The translations under genes and the position numbers were made by a program. From positions 52,211,530 through 52,275,529 of the forward strand of contig NC_135721.1 in the NCBI RefSeq assembly GCF_964656455.1: a stretch of 64,000 nucleotides of DNA, in the 5' to 3' direction. Below the pieces are notes generated by a model, which saw only the letters and a program-made list of their open reading frames with translations, was not told where the DNA came from and did no database searches. This stretch comes from Halichoerus grypus. Its lineage: Eukaryota; Chordata; Mammalia; Carnivora; Phocidae. The stretch's first letter is position 1, and each line of letters opens with the position of its first letter. Positions 35,993 through 48,930 of the stretch are shown here, one piece after another.

Positions 35993-38867
35993 ATTAGAAT
36001 TGCATAAAGGAGATGCTCAAGCTAGAAGAATAAAAAAAATGCATTAGGTTTCCTCAGTCTGATTTTTGGGGCCAGCTGGAGAGGTGCTGCCTTGCATTGG
36101 TCGTGGTCACATACCAAGGGAGTCCCAGGAGATGGTGTGGCCCAGTGCCCTGGGATTAGCGTGGGGCAAACCAGCCCATGAATAAATAAGGCCTGCCCTG
36201 ATCGCAGAACTGGTTGCTGAGCCACGCCAAGAGGCAAGCCCTTTTCACCATTTTATCTCACGGCTCACACACCCAAGGCCTCACTTTACCCCACACCCTG
36301 TCATGTCAAGCTGGGTGGGAACTCCTTTGTGTGGAACAAACAGGGAATGCGGTTCTGCCTGTGATAAGCTCATCCCATAAATCTGGAGGGCCTTTCGGAG
36401 CTTCCCCACGGACAAACTTTTATTTTCCTTCTTTTTCTCTGAGTAGAAGAGAATGTTTACTTACAGGACCTTTCTCCTCATTAAATGTCCTCCTTCAAGA
36501 TTCCCTCTCCTGTGTAGATGTGTTAACGGGCGGACCTCGACGTCATTAACTTCCAGGAAGCCCTTGGTAATCTTGTTTTTCCCTTAAACCGTTCCCCCAT
36601 TTTCCGATATTTAGGGTTCAACTGACCTTCAGCCTGTTCGACGTCCACCATAATTGAGTGGCTTGAGTGTGGAAGCCCCTCCATGCAGAAATTTCTTCCT
36701 AATTTCTCTGCCTTTACTGTTGTTTTCTGAGCACCCTATGCACCCACTGGACATTCCTTGTGACAGCCCCAAGTCAGGTGGTTGATTGAGAAGTCTGAAG
36801 ACATTGGGTCCCCCCGGGGGGGTCAGAAACTCCTGCCCGCTCTCACGGTCTCAGGGTAGCGGCCTGCAGCTCGGACCCTAGTTTCTGTCCCGTGGCTACA
36901 GCGATGGGGGCTGTGGCAGGTCTGTCCTGGGTGTCAAATCTTCCATATGCACTTGTGGCCAGGAACGCCACGTTCAAAAAAAACAGCAACCGGGCCATGT
37001 AAAATAACACATTCATGATCGTTGCTAGAAAGCTTCCAATTCCAGAAAATCCATGCTTATTACATAGTTGTTTTTGTATAGGAAAGAAATTCGTTTCAAA
37101 TTACAACAAAGCGGAGGAAGCTCTTTTCCTGGGGCATCATAGAGCCCTTCCTTTTTGTTGTTTCCAAGAGACCCTTGCTCTCCAAAATCTATATAACTCT
37201 GCCTTTCTGTTGCATCTTGCATGTCTGTCCAGTTGCATTTGCCAGACATTTTGGATCCCCTTAGAGGCCACCAGTGATACGTTATGCCTCAGACCTGTCG
37301 TTAACCTTGAGCGTTAGAGGGTTGTGAACAGGCTTTGGAAAAATCTTGCTCAAAGAAGGTCTCCAGAGTGATGACATCATTTGTGTAAAATATATGAAAG
37401 TAGAGATAAAGAGAATTTTGGTAAATAACTTCATTTTTTGTCATCATGAAGGACAATCGGACCTGGTTAAGTACTTCCATCCTACAAAGGAGCTGGAGAA
37501 AATATGACCACATGAGGAATAGAAATCGCCAAGTGAAGTAACATGTTGCTTTTATAATTCTTTTGTAGATGACTCGGAAATAAGAACAATTATTTCGTGT
37601 TCACACTGGAGCATTTCAGAGAAAGTGGTGTAAAAACACCCACGCGGAAGGTGTGTTCCTTCCCCACAGCAGTGAGGCGTCGGGAGGGCTGAACTCAACC
37701 CTAGAAGCTGCAAATCCAATCCCACACGGGGAGGACCACCGAGCAGTAGCTGCGGGGCTGCAACTGGGGCCCAGGTCTTGAGAGGACCCAGCGCCCCCAC
37801 ACTGAACTGCGTCCACAGCTTTGCTGGCAGGAGCAGAAGGCCAAAGTCAAGGACTGGCCCTAAGGTCACAGAACCATAAAGCGGGATTTTGTGAATCCTT
37901 GAGTTTTCTGCAGGGTGACTTATCTGAACTGGTTTCCTTTTTACATCTCAGGTAGAAAATATACACACATGTGTCATCTTTCCACTCCTGGAGGAACACG
38001 TCCTCAGATGAAGATATTGGATATTCAGAGGTGCCTCAGGGAATTCTGAATTTTCATGTTTATTCCATTATATACTCTTTTCCTATCCACACCCCAGCCT
38101 CCAGTTCCTGGAAATGCTTAATAAAACGTATCCACTGGGGCTTACTCTGGAGTGTACTTTTTCTTCTGAGGGTTTAAAGAAAGAACCAACTCCCCTCATC
38201 CAGGCCAGGAAAGTTTTTTCATTTGCTGCTCAACAGAGGGTCACCAGGCCTACCATCCTTTCTCGTATTCCTCATATTCTCATATTTTCTCATATTGAAA
38301 AATAATCAATTACCAACAAGACGCCATGCTTAGGGATAACTTAGGCAAGGCCCCAGTTAGGCACAAATCCCACAGAAGATTCAAAGTTGCCAAACCACCA
38401 GTGCTCATACTCCAAGATCCTGTAATCTATATGAGAGACAGGACTGGCTTCACGGACATGGGACCAGTGTAGTCACACGGGGCTCACACTCAGAGTCCCA
38501 CACTTGAGTTGAATGCTTTGCAGTTGCCATCTTGAAATTTTTAATAATTTTATTTTTGGATTTGTGTTTTTGTGAGTAAATCCACTGGGACAATGGAGGA
38601 TGCACTGGGGGCCTGGAGCCTTGGCCCATGGGTTGTCCTACTTCCTGCCTCTCCCACCTCTGATTCCCACCTTCCTCCATTAAGTAGATGTCTTTTTTCT
38701 CAAATTTCAATATCCGCTTATTGGTTTGCTATTTCTTTTTGGTTTGTATGGGAAAATTTCCCCAATACTAAAAAAATGAGCCTAAACCAAACATAAAAAC
38801 CTTCCCTTAGCTCTACCTTCCTCATACAGAAAGCTTATATCTCCCCTTCCCTTTACATCTCCCTCTT
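35993..38867. other. Intergenic between GKN1 and GKN2, mostly unrecognised
   Basis: No supported gene. GC-richer patches at 36,520-36,960 and 37,620-37,870 carry open frames (up to 111 codons) on both strands without domains. GACGTCA at 36,539-36,545 is a CRE-like half match. 38,470-38,560 includes a block (TTGCCATCTTGAAATTTTTA) seen in some old repeats. Confidence 0.4.
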
Positions 38868-39052
38868 TTTAAAAAGTTTTATTTATTTATTTGTCACGTG
38901 AGGGGGAGAACAGGAGGAGCGGCAGGCAGAGGGAGAAGGAGAAGCAGGCTCCCCGCTGAGCAGGGAGCCTGATGTGGGGCTCGATCCCAGGACCCTGAGA
39001 TCATGACCTAAGCCAAAAGCAGACGCTTACCCAACTGAACCACCCAGGTACC
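38868..39052 (-). mobile_element. Carnivore tRNA-derived SINE
   Basis: Antisense copy, full length, with a mutated head (ACCACCCAGGTACCCC). Confidence 0.92.
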
Positions 39053-40480
39053 CCGCCCTTTATAACTCTTAAAAGAATCATGTAGATTTTCTGATTCCAT
39101 TTCCTCACCTCCCAGTCATAGCTGGATCCCCTGCAATCTGGCCTCAGGTCCGAGGGATAATCGGTAGTGCTGGGACTCAGAGTGAGCAGGGCAAGGAGCC
39201 CAACCCTGAACACTTGGATGTGCTGATATCTGTTCAGTACTCATGTGATTTGACCTCTTCGTACTTTTTGACCCTGAGAATCTCTTCTTTTTTGAAATTC
39301 TTCTCTCCCTTAATGGCGCGAGCCAAGCTACTCATGCTGTTTGACAAGGTCCAAGTATGGGGGACGATCCTGAAAACAGGAGACTCCGCAGCTGGCTCCT
39401 GCTATTCTCTTTCATTTTGTTTATGGCAATCTTTATAATTGTGGGAATATTTCTGGGGTTTCATGATAAAGTGACTACTCATCTTAGTTATGCCTATCTA
39501 AGCAATCATAATGAAACTAATTCCACGAAGAATTAGTTTCTATAGAACAAAATAACAAGATGGTCACGCTCTGTCTAGCAGCTTTCTCTTTGTGTACCGT
39601 TTTTTAGTTTTAGCGAAAGTCAATAAGTGGAAATCACTAAAGGTCATGTTAATCATTACAAAGGAAAAATGAAAGAAGACTATGTCTGTAATCCAAAAAA
39701 TGATCTAAGATTATCTCAATCAATTGTGAAAAAACATAATCACATGTTATGAAAGTATGGAAAAACAAAAATATCCTAACATATAAATAAAGTTCCTCCG
39801 AGCTTGTCAGGAGGAGATGCTTGCAACCTGACCCTGTGTCTGTGTCTCCGTCCTTTCCTACGAGAGACCCACCCCGGCTGGAGCTGGACTCCGGCACCTT
39901 AACATCTATTAACACCCCTTTCTCCCATTTGCTCTTCAAGTGCTCCTTCTACCACCCAAACAATGGCTTGCCTCTCTTCTTCCATCTGTCCCTTTAATGT
40001 CGGTGTTGGATTCTACCTTGACCCTCCTCTTTGATCATCCCTCTTGTTTTCCCTGGAAGCTCCTCCATTCCGAACACTCGAGCCACCTCTATGTGATGGA
40101 GGAACAGACCAAACCCCACCAAGCTTCAGAGGTTAGTTTACAAATGTGTGTATTAGATGACTCCAAACCAAAACATCTTCATTAGTCCCCCAACATGCTG
40201 TGTTTCTATAACTTATATGTAGTTTAATGGCATTTTTAATATTAGGCAATCAAGACAGGCGCCTCAGCTGTCCTCAACTCCACTTCCTCACCCCTTTCCC
40301 ATCCTTACACAATTGTCACCGCGGCCTGTAAATGTTACCTTTTCAGTGTTTCTTTTTAAAAATAAACTAAACTTCCCTCCCTGCCCCCGATCATAAAAGT
40401 AACTCATAGGAAATTGTAGAGAATATAGAAAATTATCAAAGAAAATAATTGACATATCAGTTTACTATGCAGAAATAATC
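39053..40480. other. Intergenic, nothing recognised
   Basis: Only chance open frames of up to 96 codons; no confident repeat family. Confidence 0.4.
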
Positions 40481-40489
40481 ACTGTTAAC

Positions 40490-42230
40490 CTCTTACCATA
40501 TTTCCTTTTTACTTCTTTTGAGCCTCTTTTTGATCTGTGTGTTACGTAGAAGTGTATCATTTTGTCTTCAAATATTTGGGCATTTTCCAGTTACCTTTTT
40601 GTATTGATTTCTACTTTAATTCCATTGTGTAGACTACTACTACTTTGTATGATTCTATTCTTTTATATTGTTAAGGTGTGTTTTATGGTCCAGAATCTGG
40701 TCTTTCCCAGTGAATGTTTCCTATGAGCTTAAGAAGAACATGTATACCGATGTTGCAGAATGAAATATTCTAGGTGTCAATTAGATCCAATTGATTGATG
40801 GTGCTGCTCAGTTCATTTATATCCTTATTGATTTTATGCCTGTTTGATCTATCAATACTGAAAAAGGGGTAGTAAAGTCTAGAATAGTGGGTTTCTTTAT
40901 TTCTCATTGCATTTCTCTTAAGTTTTTGCCTCATGTATTTTGATACTCTGTTTTTAGGTGCATGCATATCAAAGATCATTATATCTTCCTGAGGAATTGA
41001 CCCCTTTATCATGGTGTGATGCCCCTCTTTATTGCTGATAATGTTTTTTTGCTCTGAAGTCTGCTTTGTCTAAAATTAATACAGGTACTCCAGTTTTTTT
41101 TTAAAAAATTAATGTTAGATGGTATATCTTTCTTCACTGCTTTACTTCTTACCTGTCTGTGTCTTTATATTAAAATAGCTTTTTTTGAGAGCGAGAGAGC
41201 GCACACAAGTGAAGGGAAGGGGCAGAGGGAGAGGGAGAAACAGACTCCCAGTTGAGTAGGGAGCGCAATGTGGGGCTTGATCCCAGGACCCGGAGATCAT
41301 GACCTAAGCCAAAGGCAGAAGCTTAACTGACTGAGCCACCCAGGCACCCCTAAAATGGCTTTTTTGTATATAATATATAGTTCTGTCTTATTTTTGTTTT
41401 ATTTTTTATTTTAAATTCCAGTGTAGTTAACATACAGTATTACATTAGTTTCAGATGTACAATATAGTGATTCAACAATTCTATACATCACCCAGTGCTC
41501 ATCATGACAGGTGCACTCCTTAATCCCCATCATTTTTTTTCACCCCCCCCCCCGCCCTGGGTAAGCATCAGTTTCTTCTCTATAGTTAAAAGTCTGTCTC
41601 TTGGTTTGTCTCTCCTTCTCTCTCTTTTGTGTTTCCTTTTTCATTTGTTTTGTTTCTTAAGTTCCACATGTGAGTGAAATTATATGGCATTTGTCTTTCT
41701 CTGACTGCCTTATTTTGCTTAGGTCCATCCATTCAAATCCATCCTTGCAAATGGCAAGATTTCATTCCTTTTAGGGTTGAATTATAGATATATATATATG
41801 CATGCCACTTGTTCTTTACCCATTCATCAGTCAATGGACACTTGGGCTGCTTCCATGCCTGGCTATTGTGAATAATGCTGATATAAACATAGGGGTGCAT
41901 GCATCCTTTGAATTAGTGTTTTTGTATTCTTTGGATAAATACCCAGCAGTGTGACTGCTGGATCATAGGGTAGTTCAATTTTTGACTTTTTGAGGTAACT
42001 CTATGCTGTCTTCCACAGTGGCTGCACCAGGTTGCGTTCAGTTGGTTCTTATATTTGATCCACTCCAACAATCTTTGTTTTCTACTTGATGTATTTAGAT
42101 CACTCACATTTAAGGGATCATTGATATAGTTGGACTATTGTCTACCATTTTTTACTACTAGTCAAAGATGGGTAGGTTTGTAACTATTTTGCATTTGTTG
42201 CTCTTGGTTTTTGTTTCTTCTTTTTTGCCT
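40490..42230 (-). mobile_element. Antisense L1 ORF2 interrupted by a SINE and a younger L1
   Basis: On the minus strand, 40,770-41,012 translates to endonuclease-side ORF2 text (GSIPQEDIMIFDMHAP). The older L1 resumes at about 42,035-42,230. A younger L1 3' end in reverse occupies about 41,390-42,030 (GTGTAGTTAACATACAGTA, CTATTGTGAATAATGCTG). Confidence 0.78.
41180..41349 (-). mobile_element. Carnivore tRNA-derived SINE
   Basis: Antisense copy with a short tail, flanked by TAAAAT[A/G]GCTTTTTT on both sides. Confidence 0.92.
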
Positions 42231-42435
42231 TCTTTTTTTTTTAAGATTTTTTTTTTTTTTTAATTTGACAGAGAGAGAGACAGCGAGAGCAGGAACATAA
42301 GCAGGGGGAGTGGGAGAGGGAGAAGCAGGCTTCCCGCTGAGCAGGGAGCCTGATATGGGGCTCGATCCCAGGACCCTGGGATCATGACCTGAGCCGAAGG
42401 CAGATGCTTAACGACTGAGCCACCCAGGCGCCCCT
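42231..42435 (-). mobile_element. Carnivore tRNA-derived SINE
   Basis: Full-length antisense copy with a long T-rich tail and an intact head (GCCACCCAGGCGCCCC). Confidence 0.94.
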
Positions 42436-42444
42436 GTGTTCTGT

Positions 42445-44655
42445 TTTTTAACACAGTTTTCTTTCATAGACTTTTTTGAAGAGAAGTTTTAGTTCACAGA
42501 AAAACTGAGCAGAAGGTACAGAGATATGCTATATGTCCCCTGTTCCCACACATGCACAGATTCTCCCCTTATCAACATCAACACTAAGGGGTACATGTGT
42601 TACAACTGATGAACCTATACTGACACCTCATTATCACCCAAAGTCCAAGTTTACTTGGTGTTGTATCTTCTATGAGGTTGGATCTGTGGTTTGATGTCAG
42701 TCATTAATTTTGCAAAGTTTTTGGACATTATTACATCAAATATTTCTTCTGCTCCTTTGTCTCTTTCTTCTCCTGCTATTCTTATTATGCCTATTTACAC
42801 TTTTGAAAATGTCCCACAGTTCTTGAATATTCTCCACCCACCTTTTCATTCTTTTTTCTCTTCATGCTTTGGTTTAGAAAGTTCTCACTGATATATCTTA
42901 AAGTTCATGGATTTTTTCCTCTACTGTGTCCAGTATATTGACTGGACACATCAAAGGTATTCTTCATTTCTGTTACAGTGTTTTTGATTTCTAGCATTTT
43001 TTTTTATTCCTTCTTAGATTTTGCACCTCTCTGCTTGCATTTTCCATCATGTTGTCTACTTTTTTCATGAGAGCCCTTAGCACAGTAATCATACATCTTG
43101 TGAATTCCCTGTTGGATAGTTGCAAAATCTGTGTCATATCTGCATCTGGTTCTGAGGCTTGCTTTGTCTCTTTGGATTGTGTGTTTTTTTTTTTTTTTGC
43201 TTTTGTTTTGTTTTGGTTGGTTGGTTTTCTGTTGTTTTGTTCTTGCCTTTTAGGATGCCTTGTTCAAAGTTCAAAGTGGGAGATGATGTATCAGGATTTG
43301 GGGCAAAAAAGCTTTCTGCATGATGTTTTATGCTAATCTGGCTAGAATTGGGATCTGTTTACTGTTTGGAGTTCGTTCTTGTCAGAGGCTTCAAATTTCT
43401 CTAGTCCCATAGTTTTTGTCCCCTTGTTGCCTTTGTGTTTCCCTAAAATCTCCTTCTTAAATAGTCTGTGCCTTGTAGTTATTTTTAGCTGTAACTCACT
43501 GTAATTAAACTCAAACCCTGTTAATGATGTAGTAAGAAGTTGCGAAGGAGAAGCATTCTATAATTAAATGTCAGTCTTTTAGTGGGCCTGAGTTTTTGGG
43601 CTGTGGCCTTCACAAGTGTTTCTTAGCCTTTTTTTTTTTTTTTCTCCTTATCCTCCTTAGATGAGATGAGACAAGAAAGTGAGAGGGGGCTGGTGTTGGG
43701 TATTAGCCCTTTTCCATCTAGGTGAGATAAGGCTTCAGAAAAATCTCTTTTACTGGAGATCAGGCCTTTGTTACAGAGAATGCTCTGAGCATATTTCAAA
43801 ATGGTTACTTTTCCTCTCTCCCTGACAGAGACCTGAGGTGGTTTTCTTATCTTTTCATCATGAGAACCTGGTATGGTTCCTGGAGTCAAAACTCACAAAT
43901 AGTTTTGGCTTTCAGGAATTTCTCACTCTCTCTCACCCTGGTCCACACTCAGACTCCAGAAACTTGTCAAAATTAGCACTTAGCTGTTCCTACCAGTTTG
44001 ATGCTTCTGGCTTCTGCTTCAGGCAAGCTTATTTCAGCTGTGATTCTCTGGGTTCACCTGTCTCTTCAGATTTTGGCATGGCACTTTGCCCTGTGACTTC
44101 AGTTCTCTGATGGGTCCAAGTAAAGTTTGTTGATTTTCAGTCTGTTCAGCTTATTTCTTGCAAGGATAGGAGTGATAACTTCTAAGCACTCTATATGTTG
44201 GAACTAAAACCAGAAGTTGCATATTTTTTTAAAAATCATTTTTAGTATGTGCATACATATATTGAGTTTGTGGTATTTTTTATAGAATTAAAACCATACC
44301 TTACACCCAGTTTTATAATTTTTCATTTAACATTGTATAATGGACATTTTAATATCCTTAAATATTCTTCACAAACAGAACTTTTAATGGCTGCAGTGTT
44401 ATTTTTAAACATATCTGCTACTTGTATTTCTCTATATAAATAATTCTACACTGAACATCTTAGTATATGAAATATGGTGCACATTTCTGTTTATGCATTT
44501 TGATACATTTGTAAAAGTAAAATTACTTGGTCCAAAGAATAAGCATTGTTATGGTTCTTTACATATAAATAAATTACCCTCCTGGAAGTGATTTTAAAAA
44601 TTGTTTGTAATCCCACCAAAAGAATAAGACAATTTTTTCAACTTATGTTCATTAA
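42445..44655 (-). mobile_element. Old antisense L1-family sequence
   Basis: Starts with a reversed old L1 3' end (TAGTTCACAGAAAAACTGAG, CTATACTGACACCTCATTAT), then passes into decayed L1-type text with TGGGCTGTGGCCTTCACAAG. Order and boundaries suggest several fragments. No intact open frame survives. Confidence 0.55.
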
Positions 44656-44674
44656 AAGAAATAAATGATATCTT

Positions 44675-45200
44675 ATTAAATTATTGACTTTCAATTTCTT
44701 AATAATTAATGGGATTGAATGTGTTTTATTTATAATAAATGGTGACTATAATTTTAGATAACATTTATTGTGAACGTACTGTGTCAGATACTATTCCGAG
44801 TCTTTATATGTAGGACCTCATTTAATCTGCCCAGCAATCTTGTGAGGAGCCATTGTATTGCTTTTTATTTACAGATGAAGATATTGAGGCACATGGAGGT
44901 CAAATAACTTGCCAAAGGTCACACCATGAGTAACTGTATGAAAAAATGAAATTCAAACAGGATGTATCAGAAGTCTCAACTCTCAACCATCTCCTATTAT
45001 TTTGCTTCCTCAAAGCAGGTCATTGCCCATTAAAAAAAAAGTTACATGTGTTCATTTTTGCCTCTGCAGATTTATAAAACATTTTATAAGTTGAAGATAT
45101 TACCATCTGTTTCTTATATATGTTGAATATATCTCTCAGTTTTTAATTCGTTTTTAAATGTTGCTTATATTTTTATACTTAATGAATATTACTTTCCTGA
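44675..45200 (+). repeat. Diverged direct duplication, copy A (includes MIR)
   Basis: Collinear with 48,370-48,930 over about 550 bp, including TTTATTTATAATAAAT, a reversed MIR, GCCCATTAAAAA and TTTCTTATAT blocks in the same order and orientation. Copy A contains the better MIR (ACAGATGAAGATATTGAGGC). Confidence 0.6.
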
Positions 45201-45436
45201 TCAGGTTGAAATAGAATTTATAAACAGTAAAGCTTATCCTTATGACGCTCTAGTCCTGAGTTCTAACAAATGCCTGCAGTCATAAACCACCAGCAAAATC
45301 AATACAGAACATTACCACCACCTCCCAAAACATCTTTGTGCCCCACTATAGGCAATCCTACCCCTCATCCTCAGACCCTGCCAATCACTCATCTGTTTCC
45401 TGTCCTTTTAGTTTTATCTTTCCAAAATGTCATATA

Positions 45437-45601
45437 GGGGTGCCTGGGTGGCTCAGTCGGTTAAGTGTCTGCCTTTCGCTCAGGTCATGATCCCAGGGAT
45501 GGAGCCCTGCATTGGGAATCTCTGCTCAGCAAGGAGTCTGCTTCTCCCTTTCCCTCTGTGCTTTTTCTCTCTCTCCAGTAAATAAAATCTTTTTAAAAAA
45601 G
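45437..45601 (+). mobile_element. Carnivore SINE, slightly shortened
   Basis: Plus orientation with a small internal deletion after GATCCCAGGGATGG. GTCATAT flanks both ends. Confidence 0.9.
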
Positions 45602-46110
45602 TCATATTAAAAGAATTATACAGTAGGTAGTTTTTGGTTCTTGCTATTTTCACTCAATATAATGCATTTGAGATTCTTCTGTGTTGTGTATCAGTGGGTT
45701 GGTCCTTTCTTATTGTTAAGCAGTATTTCATTATATAAAAATATCACAGTTTATCTATCCAATCACCCACTGAAAGCATTTGGGTTGTTTCCTAAATTGG
45801 GTGATTACAAATAAAGCTACTACAAATATTCACCTACAGGTTCTAATGTGCACATATAGTTTCACTTCCCTTGGGTAAACACCTACAAGTGGGATTTCTG
45901 GGTCTTATGATAATTTCACTAACTTTATGAGAAATTGCCAAATGGTTTTCCAAAGTGGTTGTAGTATCTTGCATTCCTAGTTGCTTCAAATCTTTGACAA
46001 CACTTGGGTTGTTCAATTTTGTTTGCTTGTTTATTTTTAGCCGTTCTAATAGGTGTGTAATGGTTTTAATTTGCATTTCCCTAATTACCGATAAGGCTAA
46101 GCATCTTTTT

Positions 46111-46316
46111 TTTTTTTTTTTTTTTAAAGATTTTTTATTTATTTATTTGAGACAGAGAGAATGAGAGAGAGAGAGCACATGAGAGGGGGGAGGGTCAGAG
46201 GGAGAAGCAGGCTCCCTGCCGAGCAGGGAGCCCGATGCGGGACTCGATCCAGGGACTCCAGGATCATGACCTGAGCCGAAGGCAGTCGCTTAACCAACTG
46301 AGCCACCCAGGCGCCC
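46111..46316 (-). mobile_element. Carnivore tRNA-derived SINE
   Basis: Antisense copy with a long T tail. An AAGGCTAAGCATCTTTTT duplication starts at 46,093 and 46,317. Confidence 0.95.
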
Positions 46317-46762
46317 AAGGCTAAGCATCTTTTTATGCACCTATTTGCTATCTGTATATCTTCTTTGGTAAACCCTCTTTTAAATCTTTTGCCTATTTTA
46401 AAAATTGGGATGTATGTTTTCTTATTATTAAATTCGAAAGTTCTTTATATAGTCTAGATATAAGTTCTGTGTCAAATTTGGGGGTTTTTTTGCAAATACT
46501 TTCTCCCAATCTGTGGTTTTTATTTTCAGGTTTTTAACAGTATCTTTGGAACAGCAGAAGTTAATAGCTTTCCTGAAGTCCATAATAATTTTTCTTTTAT
46601 GACTCTTTAAGTATGATATTAGCTGCAGGTTTCTTATAGATGAACTTTATCAAGATGAACAAATTCCTTTTTACTCCTAGTTTGTTAATAGTGGTTATCT
46701 TTGATGTACTTTGAATTTTGCCGAATGATTTTCTGTCAAGGTGATCATATGGCTTTTTATTT

Positions 46763-47259
46763 ATTTATTTTTAAAATTTTTAAAAAATTTAAATTCAATT
46801 TAGTTATCACATAGTGTATTATTAGTTTTCGAGGCAGAATTCATGGATTCATCAGTTGCCTGCAACTCCCAGGGCTCACTACATCAAGTGCCCTCCCCAG
46901 TGCCCATCACCCAGTTACCCATCCCCCCACTCTCCTCTCCTCCAGCAACCCCCAGTTTGTTTCCTATAGTTAAAAGTCTCTTATGGTTTGTCCCTCTCTG
47001 TTTTCATCTTATTTTATTTTTCCTTACTTCCCCTACGTTCATCTGTTTTGTTTCTTAAGTTCCACATATGAGTGAAATCATATATTTGTCTTTCTCTGAC
47101 TGACTTATTTCACTTAGCATAATACACCCTAGTTCTATCCACTTCATTGCAAATGGCAAGATTTCTTTCTTTTTGATGGCAGAGTAATATTCCATTGTAT
47201 GTATATGCACAACATCTTCTTTATCCATTCATCTGTCGATGGACATCTGGGTTCTTTCA
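46763..47259 (-). mobile_element. 5'-truncated carnivore L1 nested in older L1
   Basis: About 500 bp of reversed L1 3' UTR and ORF2 end (AGTTATCACATAGTGTATTA, CTTTATCCATTCATCTGTCG). A perfect 16-bp duplication ATATGGCTTTTTATTT lies at 46,747-46,762 and 47,260-47,275. Confidence 0.9.
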
Positions 47260-47275
47260 ATATGGCTTTTTATTT

Positions 47276-48360
47276 TTATATTCAATATATTGAATGACAT
47301 TGATTCGAAAATGTTAAATGAATTTTGAATTCGCAGGAAAAACTTCTTTCAATTATGATGTATTATTATTTTTATATATTGCTGTATTCAATATGCTAAT
47401 ATTTTTGGAGATTTTTTCCATCTATGTTTATAAGGGATTTTGGTCTATAGCTTCTTTTTTCATAATATCTTTGTCTATTTTTGGTATTAGGATAATATAC
47501 TGGCCTCATAGGATGAGTTTGGAGGTGTTTTTTCCTCTCCTATTTTCTGGTAGAATTTGTGTAGAATTGATATTATTTCTTCCTTAAATGGTAGAATTTG
47601 CCATTGACACTATCAGGTCCTGGAATTTTCTTTGTGGGGAAGTTTTTAACTACAAATTCAATTTCTTTGATTGATATAGGCCCACTCCAGATATTTATTT
47701 CTTCTTGAGTAAATTTTGGTAGTTTGTGTTTTTCAAGAATTTTGTCTATTTCATTTAGAATGTTGAATTTTTGGACATAAAGTTGTTTGGAATATTTCCT
47801 CATTATCCTTTTAATGGGTGTAAAATCAGCAGCAGTGTATTGATGTTCCCTTTTTATCAGTAGTATTAATAATTCATGCCTTTTTTTTCCTTGAACAGTC
47901 TGACTAGAAATTTATCGATTGATCATTTAAATAAACCATTGGCATTTTTCACTGATTTTTTTCCTTGTTTCTCTGTATTCAATTTCATTTATTTCTGCTC
48001 TTATCTTTATTATTTCTTGTTTTGTGCTTGCTCTAGGTTTAATTTGATATTTGTTTTCAGGTTTCTTAAGGTGAATACTTCAATCATTTATTTGAGGCCC
48101 TTCTCTCTTTTTTTTATTTGGCCCTTCTTTTTTCTAGTATGAGTATTCAATGCTACAATTTTCTCTTTAAGCTGCATCCCACAAATTCTGACATGTTGCA
48201 TTTTCACTTCCTTAAGTTCAAAATACTTTCTAAGTTCCTTGTGACTGACCACCTCTTTAACCCATGATTTACTTAAAAGTGGTTTTTAAAAATGTTCGGA
48301 TAATTAGGGATTTTCCAGCTATCTTTGTTCCATATATATTTAATTTAATAAAGCTGCTTG
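47276..48360 (-). mobile_element. Old antisense L1 ORF2 (RT and endonuclease side)
   Basis: The minus-strand frame 47,573-47,803 shows ORF2 text with FPTKKIPGPDSVNGKFY, the start of the reverse-transcriptase region. It continues the L1 that the younger copy at 46,763 interrupted. Confidence 0.8.
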
Positions 48361-48369
48361 AATTTGCAA

Positions 48370-48930
48370 TTCTTTAATAACTTACAAGTTTGAACATGCT
48401 TTATTTATAATAAATAGTGTAATAATATTAGGTAAATTTTTTTGCAAGCTTACTCTGAGCCAGTGACTATTGTAAGTATGTTGTGTATATGAGCTCATCC
48501 ATGTTCACAGGGGTGCTCTAAGGAGGCACTTTGTTCTCCTTTCTTTCCTCATGAGGATTTTGAGACACATGGTGAGAAATTAGAGAATTCGAAATTCAAA
48601 TCCAGGCAGGATGTTTTCGGAGCTTCAATGTCGCACCATCTCCTGGTAGTGCCCCTTCTTCCTGTAATCAGGTTCTTTGCCCATTAAAAACCATTGTATG
48701 TGTTCACTACTCTCCTGTGAATTTGTAAAAACTTTATGTAAGTTGAAAATATTACTTTTTGGAGATTTTTAATACACACTTGTCTGTTTATTAATAATAA
48801 AAATAAGAAAGTTTATTCACTCCCCCCAAAACAAAGACAATATTCCTCTTTGTTTCTTATATGTGTTAAAAGTATTTTTCCTGAGTTTTAAATGTGCCTT
48901 TACTCTTTTTTTAACAACTAATGATCCTTT
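48370..48930 (+). repeat. Diverged direct duplication, copy B (includes MIR)
   Basis: Partner of 44,675-45,200, offset about 3.65-3.75 kb. It carries an extra block of about 80 bp before TTTCTTATAT. Confidence 0.6.

Larger units (their letters stand above)
45240..46746 (-). mobile_element. Old antisense L1 ORF2, carrying two SINEs
   Basis: Reversed L1 text: CCAATCACCCACTGAAAGCA, GTAAACACCTACAAGTGGGA, TGCCAAATGGTTTTCCAAAG, continuing past the second SINE. Interrupted at 45,437 and 46,111. Confidence 0.75.

Noticed and set aside
37552..37869. 105-codon GC-rich minus-strand frame between GKN1 and GKN2
   Set aside because: No domain, no conserved start context and a second open frame on the same strand; likely a composition effect.
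47573..47803. Reverse-transcriptase-like open frame
   Set aside because: It is a decayed antisense L1 ORF2 fragment, not a host gene or a bacterial-type retroelement.
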